Shown here: positions 16,938 through 25,949 of the stretch, piece by piece
Numbering within the stretch: position 1 is the first letter of the stretch
How the letters are laid out: every line of letters begins with the position of its first letter
NCBI GenBank assembly: GCA_947447525.1
Contig: CANFJL010000013.1
Span: 1-60,288, forward strand
Source: Flavobacteriales bacterium
GTDB taxonomy: Bacteria; Bacteroidota; Bacteroidia; Flavobacteriales_D; Crocinitomicaceae
Direction: 5' to 3'
Length of the DNA stretch: 60,288 nt
Position numbers and translations under genes: made by a program
The notes under the pieces: model-generated
Seen by the model: only the letters and a program-made list of their open reading frames with translations
Database searches by the model: none
Told to the model about the DNA's origin: nothing

Positions 16938-18419
16938 ATGAATATAACTAAATCAGCAAATATCATATTAATCGGCTGTGGCCCTCATTCAAAAAGGGTA
17001 TATCTGCCTGCCATAAAAAACATTGAACATCTTAACCTAAAAATGGTAGTTGATTTAGAAATTCAATCATCGAATGTAGAATCTTCTCTAATTGAATTTC
17101 CAGAAACTGAGTTGTTACTTATAGCGCCTTTTGATGATAGTTTACCATCTGACCTATCGAATCACCTTACAAAGTATATTGTAGCAAATAATATTTCTGG
17201 TGTTATTATTGCCACTGAACCATTAGTTCATAAAGCATATGCAGAATGGGCTATTAAAAATGGATTAAATATCTTAATGGATAAACCTATAACTGCAAGG
17301 GCAAATGCTGTGAGTGATTTATCTTGTGCAAAAGGCATTCTAAATGACTTTTTGGAAATCCTTGAAAATTACAAAAGCTTACAGCTAGAAAAGGAAACTA
17401 TTTTTATGATTAACTCTCACAGAAGGTTTCATAAAGGCTTTGAATTTGTTAAGGAAAAAATTAATGAAGTAAGTCAAAAAACTAACTGCCCAATTACATT
17501 TATTCAAGCCTATCATTGTGATGGCCAATGGAGGTTGCCTAATGAAATAGTGACGCAAGAATATCATCCCTATTGTTCTGGTTATGGAAAAGCATCGCAT
17601 AGCGGCTATCATATATTTGATAGTATTTATCAATTTTACAAAGCATCTGAAATAGAAAGCAAAATTCCGGAAACAATGGAAATTGTCAGTTCATTTATTC
17701 AACCCAATGGATTTATCTCTCAACTTAACGAAGATGATTATTATAAACTATTTGGAGAGAAATATACTTTTGTTCAAAATCATAATGATGAGCAATTAAA
17801 AGAATTAATGAATGATTATGGAGAGATTGATTTATCAGCTATAATCACTTTAAAAAAAGCTGAAATTGCAGTAGCTAACTTTAACTTAAGCTTATTACAT
17901 AATGGGTTCGCTGGTCGAACATGGATAAAGCCGGGAGTAGATTTATACAAAGGAAATGGTAGAATCAAACACGAAAGCTATAACATTCAGCAGGGACCTT
18001 TTCAAAACATACAAATTCATGCCTATCAGGCAACAGATAAGCATGAAAAAAAAAATGGTGCTGAGTATTATTTAGGGGGGAAAAATCATTTTGAAATTTA
18101 TATTTTTCGTAATCCTCTATTGACTAATGATACAGGACAACCCAAGGTATACACATACAAGGATATAATCGATAATGAAAATGGTAATGAGGAGTCAATG
18201 ATTACAATGGAGCGTGTCAAATTCTCAGTTGTTGAAGAATTTGCAGATTATATATTAGGTAAAAGAACAAAGGCTTCGATTAAATCACAGATAGAAGATC
18301 ATATAATTCCTGTACAAATTATGTCAGGAATTTATTGCTCAAATATTAAAAGGAAAAATGAAGGTAACAATGTTGTACTTTCAAGTTGGGGTGAAAATGT
18401 AAAAGAAAACATCCAATGA
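16938..18419 (+). CDS. Gfo/Idh/MocA-family oxidoreductase
   Basis: A 493-residue protein with a Rossmann start IILIGCGPHSKRVYLPAI and the conserved MDKPITAR segment, where the KP lysine acts in catalysis. The fold covers NAD(P)-dependent sugar and inositol dehydrogenases. It is longer than the usual 330-380 residues, with the extra length in the middle and C-terminal half (FNLSLLHNGFAGRTWIKPG). It probably oxidises or reduces a sugar or cyclitol-like intermediate. Its stop overlaps the start of the next gene by 4 bp (ATGA), indicating a tight operon. Confidence 0.82.
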   Translation: MNITKSANIILIGCGPHSKRVYLPAIKNIEHLNLKMVVDLEIQSSNVESSLIEFPETELLLIAPFDDSLPSDLSNHLTKYIVANNISGVIIATEPLVHKAYAEWAIKNGLNILMDKPITARANAVSDLSCAKGILNDFLEILENYKSLQLEKETIFMINSHRRFHKGFEFVKEKINEVSQKTNCPITFIQAYHCDGQWRLPNEIVTQEYHPYCSGYGKASHSGYHIFDSIYQFYKASEIESKIPETMEIVSSFIQPNGFISQLNEDDYYKLFGEKYTFVQNHNDEQLKELMNDYGEIDLSAIITLKKAEIAVANFNLSLLHNGFAGRTWIKPGVDLYKGNGRIKHESYNIQQGPFQNIQIHAYQATDKHEKKNGAEYYLGGKNHFEIYIFRNPLLTNDTGQPKVYTYKDIIDNENGNEESMITMERVKFSVVEEFADYILGKRTKASIKSQIEDHIIPVQIMSGIYCSNIKRKNEGNNVVLSSWGENVKENIQ

Positions 18420-19345
18420 AAACAATATTGATTCATCATGAAGTAAAAGGATCATTTGAATTTCTATCTATACTTAGTAATTCTTTACCAGAATATTTAG
18501 TTACAACATCTTTAGATGAAACCAATCCTTCTGATGTTGAGGTTTTAATTTTTTGGCTAAATGTCCCAGAATATTTGTCCAGACTTAATAATTTGAACCT
18601 CATTCTTTCATGTGGAAGTGGTATTGATCATTTTATTCATTTATTAGATATACCAAAAAATGTTTGTTTAGTAAGATTGGTTGATCCATATTTAAGAAAA
18701 CGTGTTTCAAATTATGTTCTCGCAAGAATTCTTGAAAAGTATTTCCCTTCATTTAATGGGATTGATTTGGAATTAAATAAGGAAAGAATTTCAAATTTGA
18801 TACATGAAAAGCCAATTAGAGTGGGTATTATGGGATTAGGCCTTATTGGAGATAGCATTTCAAAATTACTTATTGACTATGGTTTTATGGTATCAAGCTG
18901 GGTTAATAAGAAAAAGTTAAGGTCAATTAGTGATGTTTATGTGGGTAAAAGTGAATTATATGAATTTGCCAAAAAGTCTGATATTTTAGTTTGTCAATTA
19001 CCTTTAACAGAAGAAACTAATGGTATACTAGACATCAATTTGTTCAACCACATGCCGAAAGGTTCATATCTAATTAATACAGGAAGAGGAGAACATTTAG
19101 TGGAATATGATCTTATAACAGCCATTGAGAGTGGAATTTTGTCTGGAGCCTGTTTAGATGTATTAAAAGATTATAAATCGATTGAAAACAATCCTTTGTT
19201 TAATAATCCTAAGATTAAAATAACTCCTCATATCGCAGGTTATATAGGCCCAAAAACTCAAGCACTCTATGCTTCCGAAGTAATAAATAATTTCTTTAAA
19301 GGAAAATTTATAGAGGGAGTAGTTGATAATCATTTAAAATATTAA
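18416..19345 (+). CDS. D-isomer-specific 2-hydroxyacid dehydrogenase
   Basis: A 309-residue dehydrogenase. The NAD-binding loop is VGIMGLGLIGDSI (about 140-152). The family motifs INTGRGEHLVE, GACLDVL and ITPHIAGY supply the catalytic Arg/His environment. Such enzymes interconvert a 2-keto acid and a D-2-hydroxy acid with NAD(P)H. The N-terminal half is shorter and more divergent than in housekeeping serine or lactate dehydrogenases. It is translationally coupled to the Gfo/Idh gene. Confidence 0.85.
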   Translation: MKTILIHHEVKGSFEFLSILSNSLPEYLVTTSLDETNPSDVEVLIFWLNVPEYLSRLNNLNLILSCGSGIDHFIHLLDIPKNVCLVRLVDPYLRKRVSNYVLARILEKYFPSFNGIDLELNKERISNLIHEKPIRVGIMGLGLIGDSISKLLIDYGFMVSSWVNKKKLRSISDVYVGKSELYEFAKKSDILVCQLPLTEETNGILDINLFNHMPKGSYLINTGRGEHLVEYDLITAIESGILSGACLDVLKDYKSIENNPLFNNPKIKITPHIAGYIGPKTQALYASEVINNFFKGKFIEGVVDNHLKY

Positions 19346-19349
19346 CGAA

Positions 19350-20525
19350 TTGAAAAGTTCCATTAACATAAAACCCAAAATTGTGATTCATTGTCAATAT
19401 GTTTATGGCATAGGTCACTTTGTTCGAACTATTGAACTGGCAAAAGGTTTGTGTAATTACTTTTCAGTTTTTATATTAAATGGCGGGGAGAGTGTACCCA
19501 ATTTTGATATTCCAAGTGAAATAAATCTAATTCAACTACCAGCTATTTATAAAGAAGAAAATGTAATTTATCTATCTCCGGTAGACTCAACATACAGCAT
19601 TGAAGAATGCTTTAAGAAGAGGAGTGATATTATTGAAAACACATTGTCAAATTTAAAGCCTGAGATAATTATCACAGAGCATTTTCCATTTGGTTTGTTT
19701 TTTGAGAATGAAGTAGTCCATTTCATCTCAAGTGCTAAGTCGTTAAATTCAAATGTTAAAGTTGTCTGTAGTGTCCGAGATATAATAGAATCAGCAAGTG
19801 GTAGTATAAAAGATAATATCACAGTACAACATTTAAACAAGTGGTATGACCTGCTTCTTATTCATGGAGATGAAAAGTATTTCCATTTAAAGAATTCCTT
19901 TTCTTTGTATAATGAAATTTCAATCCCTAACTATCATACGGGTTATATTGTAAAGAGTATTGAATTAAATACAAAATCAGAACATTCCATACCAATTATA
20001 TTAGCATCAATTGCAGGAGGTCGTTTAGGCAAAGAACTACTAAATGCCTTGATAAGGTATCATTCTGTGATTAATAAAAAAATAAATCATAAGTTAATCT
20101 TATTCACGGGTGCTTTTGAAAGTAGTTTTGAAGAATTAAAAGATGAGGTTAAAGAACAAGACTCTAATGATATTGAATTGTTTGTTTTCGATAGGAAATC
20201 ATATTCAAGTTATTTTTCTCAAGCCGATTTGGTAATCTCACTCGGAGGTTATAATTCGATAATTGAATCTATATCAAATCAAAAAAGGTTATTGGTTTAT
20301 CAAAGAGAATTTGCTCAAGGGAATGAGGAACAAGATTTAAGAATTAACCTGTTTAAGGAAATGGGAGTTCTAAATGTAATTTCTAGGATGGATTTAAATA
20401 AAAGCAACCTTGCTGATTCAATTATTCAGAGTCTAAATAACGATATTGATAGGAATATTAATTTAAATGTTAATGGCGTTGCGTTTTCAACTGAACTAAT
20501 TCTAAAATTGTACAAAAGTCTATGA
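19350..20525 (+). CDS. MurG-like (COG4671-type) predicted glycosyltransferase
   Basis: A 391-residue GT-B-fold protein. KIVIHCQYVYGIGHFVRTIELAKGL contains the GxGHxxR motif region typical of the MurG/COG4671 group, and DLVISLGGYNSIIESIS is the donor-binding region of the C-terminal domain. The start is the TTG at 19,350; no in-frame ATG lies close by. It probably moves a sugar from a nucleotide donor to the cluster's aglycone or to another sugar. It is 4 bp after the dehydrogenase gene and overlaps the next gene by 4 bp. Confidence 0.8.
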   Translation: MKSSINIKPKIVIHCQYVYGIGHFVRTIELAKGLCNYFSVFILNGGESVPNFDIPSEINLIQLPAIYKEENVIYLSPVDSTYSIEECFKKRSDIIENTLSNLKPEIIITEHFPFGLFFENEVVHFISSAKSLNSNVKVVCSVRDIIESASGSIKDNITVQHLNKWYDLLLIHGDEKYFHLKNSFSLYNEISIPNYHTGYIVKSIELNTKSEHSIPIILASIAGGRLGKELLNALIRYHSVINKKINHKLILFTGAFESSFEELKDEVKEQDSNDIELFVFDRKSYSSYFSQADLVISLGGYNSIIESISNQKRLLVYQREFAQGNEEQDLRINLFKEMGVLNVISRMDLNKSNLADSIIQSLNNDIDRNINLNVNGVAFSTELILKLYKSL

Positions 20526-21250
20526 ATGGAATACATACATTTAATTCGGAATTTAAGATAAGCGTTCTATTATATCATCAAATAGGTATATCACCTTCAG
20601 ACGAAACCAATCTAAATTGCTTTTGCAAAACAACAGAATTTCATAATCAGATGGAATTCTTGAGTAAATCAAATGAATATGAAGTAATTTCCCTGGCTTC
20701 TGCCATAGATTTAATCAGTACCTCAAAATGTATTGATAGAAATTATGTGGTTTTGACATTTGATGATGGTTGTGAAAGTTTTTATGATATTGCCTATCCT
20801 ATGATAAAATCATTTGGATTTACTGCGACAGTTTATCCTATTACAGGTTTTTTAGGACAAAATGCTATTATAAACTCTAAAGTTTACAATCATCTTAAAG
20901 TAATGTCAGAAGTAATGATAAAAGAATTAGGTGAGAATGGTGTAGATTTTGGTGCTCATACATTAAATCATTTAAAGCTTACAGAAATCTCGGATTCAGA
21001 AGCTGAATATCAAATTATTAACAGCAAATGTAATTTGGAGAATATTTTAGGAAAACAAATTAAGAGTTTTTCCTACCCACATGGTATATATAATAAGAAA
21101 ATCATTGAAATTGTAAAATACGCAGGATTTAAAAATGCAGTGTCGTGTAATTCAGCATATTTAACAAATAATTCTTCACTTTTTGAAATCCCAAGGAAAT
21201 ACATTACATTTTATGATGATTTGGACTCTTTTATTCAAAAAATTAAATAG
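20522..21250 (+). CDS. NodB-type polysaccharide/N-acetyl deacetylase
   Basis: A 242-residue protein with the NodB homology pattern: TFDDG at 79-83 (catalytic Asp plus metal Asp), GAHTLNHL with the HxxxH metal pair H146/H150, and FSYPHGIYN (motif 3). There is no signal peptide, so it acts in the cytoplasm, as do deacetylases that tailor glycosylated metabolites after a GT-B transferase step. This GT-then-deacetylase order resembles paromamine-type sugar assembly. It is the last intact gene of the operon. Confidence 0.85.
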   Translation: MNGIHTFNSEFKISVLLYHQIGISPSDETNLNCFCKTTEFHNQMEFLSKSNEYEVISLASAIDLISTSKCIDRNYVVLTFDDGCESFYDIAYPMIKSFGFTATVYPITGFLGQNAIINSKVYNHLKVMSEVMIKELGENGVDFGAHTLNHLKLTEISDSEAEYQIINSKCNLENILGKQIKSFSYPHGIYNKKIIEIVKYAGFKNAVSCNSAYLTNNSSLFEIPRKYITFYDDLDSFIQKIK

Positions 21251-21257
21251 GGATTAT

Positions 21258-21452
21258 TCAATTAGAAACAAACATCATTTATTTTTTCCAGTACGAGAAG
21301 AGAAGAAAATACAAGCAAAATCACCTTGTTTTAAAATTTCCGACATTCCTGAATCTAAGCAGATTACCATAACTATTATGGGCACGGAAAAAGGTAAAAA
21401 TGCCAGTTTTGGCAATTATAAAATAGTAGTAAGAAATACTGCTCCTAAGTAA
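21258..21452 (+). pseudogene. Fragment of an unidentified gene
   Basis: An open stretch after the deacetylase encodes a coding-like C-terminal piece (ISDIPESKQITITIMGTEKG, later FGNYKIVVRN). It has no start of its own and no upstream partner. It is probably the truncated end of a gene brought in or cut off at the right edge of the operon. Confidence 0.3.
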
Positions 21453-21635
21453 GGGGGTAATTGTAATTATCTAATTGATCTATTACCATTGAAATCAATA
21501 AGTTATTTCTAAAAATAATTTTCCTGTGACTTGCTATTAATAAAAGCGAATTTTGGCATTTTCTTTTATAGATTTCCATAGAATTATCGCGTTTTCCTGA
21601 TAATTCGTGGGTTTTCTTAGGGATTCTTAGACACG

Positions 21636-21800
21636 TTAATTAATCTTTCCTTTGTCAATTTTAAAAAGTTCTTCGGGAGAAACTTCTAATGCTTCTGAAA
21701 GAGCAAAAAAATGCCTTTTTATAGTATAGGTTTCTTATTCCTTGATTGATTTTGTAAAAGTGAGCGAATCTATTTTTGAATTATTTTTGAATATTATATT
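21636..21800 (-). pseudogene. XRE-type helix-turn-helix regulator remnant
   Basis: Reading the minus strand gives DSLTFTKSIKE, an in-frame TAA, then ETYTIKRHFFALSEALEVSP followed by EELFKIDKGKIN and the natural stop at 21,636. This is the C-terminal part of an XRE/HTH_3 protein (the LSEALEVSPEELF end is characteristic). The internal stop and the missing N-terminus show it is dead. Confidence 0.6.
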
Positions 21801-22052
21801 GATTATTCATGATCCAGAAGTAATTATCCTGACCTATTTGAATCAAACGCCAATCGGTTTTATTTTCATAGCGGTTGGCGCTTAATCGCTGTTTGCGGCA
21901 AGCACTTAAGTCTATATTCGTTTCCACCGCTCTTTTTGTTTTATTTCTTTTTGATATTCTATTATACTCTTCGGATTATCCTCGTAAAATGATTCAATTT
22001 CATTAATTGAATTTAGAATATGAAATAGCCATGTATTTATTTTATTCTCCAT
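21781..22052 (-). pseudogene. HepT-like (DUF86 HEPN) gene remnant with frameshift
   Basis: The minus strand has an ATG at 22,052 and encodes MENKINTWLFHILNSINEIE and onward to a stop at 21,912. The neighbouring frame continues with KTKRAVETNID, the point where DUF86/HepT proteins read KTxxAVERNI. The 3' part with the RNxxxH active site is absent; instead a foreign open stretch (KTDWRLIQIGQDNYFWIMNN) runs to 21,781. This looks like a frameshifted and truncated HepT of a HepT/MNT toxin-antitoxin pair. The assignment rests on short similarity. Confidence 0.45.
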
Positions 22053-22100
22053 AAATGAGTAGTTTTTTATTATCAAATTGCTTTCTCAAAAATTGATTAA

Positions 22101-22712
22101 CTATTCATTTTTCTTCCGTTTGAAATATATATTATTTTCTTTTTTAAAAAGTAAAACAGTGGCATATATTTGAAGAGTATTAGATACTATAGCAACTAGA
22201 AAATATAAATAACCCCAATAAACGTTTTGAATTGGTTTTAAAGGATTGATTAATATATTTATTGAAATAGGCAATCCAATTAACATCATTACTAAAAGAA
22301 TAATTCTCGCATAGTTTTTGCCTTTATAAATTAGAAGAAGGAGTGCTCCAAGTAATGCTAATGTAAAAAACATTGTTAATGAATTAAATGGATTTTTCAT
22401 CGATTTCACTAATGCCCCATTATCACATTGAACATCTTTAACAATATTAATAATTGTTCCGAATAAAATTGTTATGGCAAAAATCATTACAGCTTTTGAC
22501 ACTAGCTTTGGTGGGTTTATTATTTTCTCGAATTTCATTAATTTACTGCCATCTTTGCCACAAAAACTAGTTCCAGATGGAAATTTTTCCAAACAATGCG
22601 GACAGATTAAAATCAAATCTCCATCCGAATTAAATTTACTTCCACAAGCTTCACAAAATAAATTAGCTTCTATATTGAGAGTATCACAATTTAAACATTT
22701 AATTTTTGTCAT
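22101..22712 (-). CDS. Zinc-ribbon membrane protein
   Basis: A 203-residue protein. The cytoplasmic N-terminus has two zinc ribbons: CLNCDTLNIEANLFCEACGS and then CPHC with a following FCGKDG. Four hydrophobic segments follow between about residues 73 and 190, and the tail is basic (KKENNIYFKRKKNE). Such double-zinc-ribbon membrane proteins are common in bacteria and of unknown role. It stands alone and converges with the remnants to its left. Confidence 0.7.
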   Translation of the reverse strand: MTKIKCLNCDTLNIEANLFCEACGSKFNSDGDLILICPHCLEKFPSGTSFCGKDGSKLMKFEKIINPPKLVSKAVMIFAITILFGTIINIVKDVQCDNGALVKSMKNPFNSLTMFFTLALLGALLLLIYKGKNYARIILLVMMLIGLPISINILINPLKPIQNVYWGYLYFLVAIVSNTLQIYATVLLFKKENNIYFKRKKNE

Positions 22713-22953
22713 TTTTATATTTTTAAATAACCGGTATAATACGACCCAAATCCAAGAAGTGAATGTTATTAAGTGAAGTTACTTTTTTTATTTTAACTAA
22801 GATTAGAATTTTATTGATATTCGAATTGGGGAGGATAATAAGAGACGAAAATTGAGTTTTCTTCTCATTTTCCTAAATATTATTTTTTACTGAAAAACCA
22901 TTATATCAATGAAATTCTCCAAAATCTAAGAATAAAGCTCTTTTATTAATTGA

Positions 22954-22970
22954 TTGCAGTAAATTTGCAA
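22954..22970 (+). promoter_or_regulatory. Inverted repeat and -7 element before the second WYL operon
   Basis: TTGCA and TGCAA (22,954-22,958 and 22,966-22,970) form a small inverted repeat that overlaps TAAATTTG (22,960-22,967), a perfect TAnnTTTG match. It lies 52 bp before the operon start at 23,022. The rest of the 309-bp gap shows nothing I can name. Confidence 0.4.
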
Positions 22971-23021
22971 CCAATTGGCTATAACTTTGGTTCAAATTAT
23001 AAACCAAACAAAAAATAGAGT

Positions 23022-23651
23022 ATGAAAGAAAATTTTGAACGACTGAAAAATGATGATTTTCACTTGAATATACAGGTGACTAAAATTGAACCTAACAATC
23101 AAATTTACGAAAAAACAAAGAGAGTATCAACTTTATTCGATACCAAAAAAAAATCTTTAAGAGACAGTGCAATGAACACTAAGGAAATTAAAAGACAAGT
23201 ACTGAAACCCGAATATCTCGAATTTGGAAATCTTCCTATTCAAAAATTATTACCTGTCCCATTTGAACATTGTATTGAATCATATTCCCGAATTGAGCGA
23301 TCCGAACGGCTAATTTTTATAGACTTAAAAATGAAAAAAAAATGGATTGACTTTTTAATTAATCGAATTCAAAATTCGGCTGAAAATCAAGTCAATTTAG
23401 TGTCTAAACAAAATAAAAACGATCTTCAAATTAATATTGAGATATCAGAAATTGAGAATGCCAAGCTATATACTATTTGCACACAAAGAAATGCCTTTAG
23501 ATTCACTTTTGCTGAATCGTTTCTTTATGGATCTTTAGTTTGTGGTGTTGATTGTTTAAAAGGAGCATCAGGCCATGCAATTGAAGAAATTCATCAAGAG
23601 CAAATAAAAAAAGGATTGTTAAACTTTATAATCAAAAAATGGATCAATTAA
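23022..23651 (+). CDS. Unknown protein, first gene of WYL operon 2
   Basis: A 209-residue protein I do not recognise. It has a basic N-terminal third, a segment LPIQKLLPVPFEHCIESYSR, and a C-terminal half with RNAFRFTFAESFLYGSLVCG. There is no signal peptide or clear membrane span. It overlaps the DUF3268 gene by 13 bp and is read with it and the WYL regulator, so it belongs to that functional unit. Confidence 0.65.
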   Translation: MKENFERLKNDDFHLNIQVTKIEPNNQIYEKTKRVSTLFDTKKKSLRDSAMNTKEIKRQVLKPEYLEFGNLPIQKLLPVPFEHCIESYSRIERSERLIFIDLKMKKKWIDFLINRIQNSAENQVNLVSKQNKNDLQINIEISEIENAKLYTICTQRNAFRFTFAESFLYGSLVCGVDCLKGASGHAIEEIHQEQIKKGLLNFIIKKWIN

Positions 23652-24079
23652 CAAGTTTTGAAAAAGACATTCTGACTGGTAAAATGTGCCCGTATTGTAA
23701 CTGTGAAACTAAGACGGTAACTGATAAAGAAATTTATGGTCTTCAGTCCAATTACAGTAAGTCTTTCATACAATGTATTCAAAATAGGGATCATTACGTT
23801 GGGACATTTGCTAATGGTAAGTCTTTGGGAAGATTGGCTAATTCTGAATTAAGGAAATTAAAACGGGAAGGACATGCTATTTTTGACCAACTATGGCAAG
23901 GTGAAGATGCACCATTCAAGACTCGTGATATGGCATACATTTGGCTATCAAAGAAAATGCGATTATCAAAAGAATTAACCCATTTCGCCATGTTTAATGA
24001 CGAGCAATGTTTACAGAGTGTGAAAATTGTAAATGGCTTTATGAAATTGCCGAAATGGCTAAGATTATTAATTAAGTAA
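23639..24079 (+). CDS. DUF3268 zinc-finger-containing protein
   Basis: A 146-residue protein with CPYCNCETKTV at residues 17-27 and a downstream IQCIQNRDHYVGTF that completes a small zinc site, followed by a helical part LRKLKREGHAIFDQLW. This matches DUF3268, a family seen mostly in phage-related and mobile DNA. Function unknown. It lies 3 bp before the WYL gene. Confidence 0.65.
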   Translation: MDQLTSFEKDILTGKMCPYCNCETKTVTDKEIYGLQSNYSKSFIQCIQNRDHYVGTFANGKSLGRLANSELRKLKREGHAIFDQLWQGEDAPFKTRDMAYIWLSKKMRLSKELTHFAMFNDEQCLQSVKIVNGFMKLPKWLRLLIK

Positions 24080-24082
24080 AAT

Positions 24083-25093
24083 ATGGCTTTAACAAAAAAC
24101 TCCGCTTTACGCTATAAAATTCTGGATGAATGCCTAGGCAATCCTGGTAAACGTTTTGCTTTTCAGGATTTAAAAGAATCAATAAATAGTTCACTATTAG
24201 AAATTAATTCTCAATGGGGAGGAATTAGTGATCGGCAATTACGGTATGATTTAAAGTATTTGGAGGAATATTACAATGCTCCTATAAAAATGATGATTGA
24301 AGGTCGAAAAAGGTTCTATTCGTATGAAAATCATAACCATTTTTCAATCTTTCAAAATCCATTAACTAAAAGTGAAAAAGGTCATCTAGAACAAGCAATA
24401 CTATCTTTAATGCAGTTTTCAAATCGTCCTGGTTTTGAATGGCTTAGCAATTTAGGCCCTGTTTTTAAGGATAAAATTAATAACACTCAAATTAAATCGG
24501 TAATTGAATACGAATCAAATTTGGACTACCAAGGAAACAATCTTGTTTCTGAAATATTTAGCGCTATTTTGAATAAAGTAGTATTGAGTTTCGATTATCA
24601 ACCATTTACAGGTAGGAAAATGCCAGTTGTTTGTCACCCATATTTTATGAAGCAATACAATGGAAGATGGTATATTTTTGGAAGACATGAACAGCGTGAT
24701 AAAAATCAATGGCATTTTCCGCTGGATCGAATTGAAAACTTGGCGGTGTCGTATGATTTTAAATATCAATTAGATCAAACACAGGATTGGCAAGATTATT
24801 TTTACGATATAATTGGTGTCACACGTTTTGATGAAAAAGTAGAGCGGGTAATCCTCCATGTAAATAAGGAAATGGCTCCATATATTCATACGAAACCTTT
24901 ACATCCGACTCAAAAATTTAAGAAGATCAATGAACAAACCTTTGAAGTTGAAATAAAGGTGATTCCAAATCTGGAATTGAATTCACTTCTATTATCCTTT
25001 GGCAAAAACCTCATAGTTAAAGAGCCTTTATCATTGAAAGAAAAATTAAAGGATATAATTTCAAAAATGAACGAAAATTATCAACTAAAATAA
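24083..25093 (+). CDS. WYL-domain transcriptional regulator (second copy)
   Basis: A 336-residue paralogue of the regulator at 1734: same winged-helix start (ALRYKILDEC), SDRQLRYDLKYLEEYYNAPI recognition region, and WYL core FDYQPF, HPYFMKQYNGRWYIFGRHEQ, PLDRIENL. In contrast to the other two copies it sits inside an operon, not divergent from its targets. It probably regulates its own operon through the region at 22,950. The gene after it starts at the very next base. Confidence 0.88.
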   Translation: MALTKNSALRYKILDECLGNPGKRFAFQDLKESINSSLLEINSQWGGISDRQLRYDLKYLEEYYNAPIKMMIEGRKRFYSYENHNHFSIFQNPLTKSEKGHLEQAILSLMQFSNRPGFEWLSNLGPVFKDKINNTQIKSVIEYESNLDYQGNNLVSEIFSAILNKVVLSFDYQPFTGRKMPVVCHPYFMKQYNGRWYIFGRHEQRDKNQWHFPLDRIENLAVSYDFKYQLDQTQDWQDYFYDIIGVTRFDEKVERVILHVNKEMAPYIHTKPLHPTQKFKKINEQTFEVEIKVIPNLELNSLLLSFGKNLIVKEPLSLKEKLKDIISKMNENYQLK

Positions 25094-25570
25094 ATGAAAC
25101 ATAATATAGAAATTTCGAAAAACGTTCCCGAAGCTATTAAGAAAGTAAATAGTGAATTAATGGACGCATATGAAAACTTAATTATTACCATCCAAAGAAC
25201 TCAAGGATGGTTAGACAATGAATTTTTAAGAACAAGTGTTCATAGTAAGATGATGGAAAAAGAGGGCTGTTTGGCTACAATACTTCAATGCTCAACTCCA
25301 TGGTGCCTTCTCTCCTTGGGATGTGATACTACAGGTCATTTTAGTATCATCTACAGCCTAGATGCCCGAATTGAAAGTATGATTGGGCGTCAATTTACCG
25401 AAACCTTACTCCGACGAATTCATGATTTTACTCCGGGAATGTTAAAGACAAAGGTTTTTTTAGGAAAATTAAATGAGGATTGTATTGGCATCTTCGAACA
25501 GTTAAAAAAGGATGCCGAATTAGAAAACTTTCACAAAATAACGATTCAGGAAAAACACAATAATCACTAA
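25094..25570 (+). CDS. Unknown protein, WYL operon 2
   Basis: A 158-residue protein directly abutting the WYL stop codon. Distinct parts are a helical N-terminus (INSELMDAYENLIITIQRTQ-like), a cysteine-containing centre (ILQCSTPWCLLSLGCDTTG) and the end RRIHDFTPGMLKTKVFLGKL. I do not recognise the family. Tight coupling to the regulator suggests it is a target or co-factor of it. Confidence 0.6.
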   Translation: MKHNIEISKNVPEAIKKVNSELMDAYENLIITIQRTQGWLDNEFLRTSVHSKMMEKEGCLATILQCSTPWCLLSLGCDTTGHFSIIYSLDARIESMIGRQFTETLLRRIHDFTPGMLKTKVFLGKLNEDCIGIFEQLKKDAELENFHKITIQEKHNNH

Positions 25571-25631
25571 CGTTTCATTTCAATTATCCTTCATTACAGA
25601 TCGATAACAAACTTAAAAAAAAACTTAAAAA

Positions 25632-25940
25632 ATGAAGAATTCGAATGACAGTTTAATAAAATTAATGGCCATCGGTCTTTTGCTGATTGCTTGCTCAAGT
25701 ATAATTTTTTGCTTAGGTTGGATAATCTATAAATCAGGTAATTTTTTGTTTTCGTATTTTGGAAGCCAAATTCAATTTAATTTGATCTATACTATTATTT
25801 CATTGACGATTATTTCAATCGTAGGTGTATTTTTATCAATTACAGTACAATCAAGAAAATCAAGTATTACTGCTTCTTCAAAAGCATGTAAATATGAAGA
25901 GGATACCAGATGGTATAACGATTACATGGGTGATTACTAA
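25632..25940 (+). CDS. Small membrane protein, two segments
   Basis: A 102-residue protein with hydrophobic segments at about 11-33 (MAIGLLLIACSSIIFCLGWI) and 50-72, and a short charged C-terminal tail (DTRWYNDYMGDY). It lies 9 bp before the tryptophan-rich repeat gene and is likely cotranscribed with it. Function unknown. Confidence 0.55.
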   Translation: MKNSNDSLIKLMAIGLLLIACSSIIFCLGWIIYKSGNFLFSYFGSQIQFNLIYTIISLTIISIVGVFLSITVQSRKSSITASSKACKYEEDTRWYNDYMGDY

Positions 25941-25949
25941 ATATCAAAA

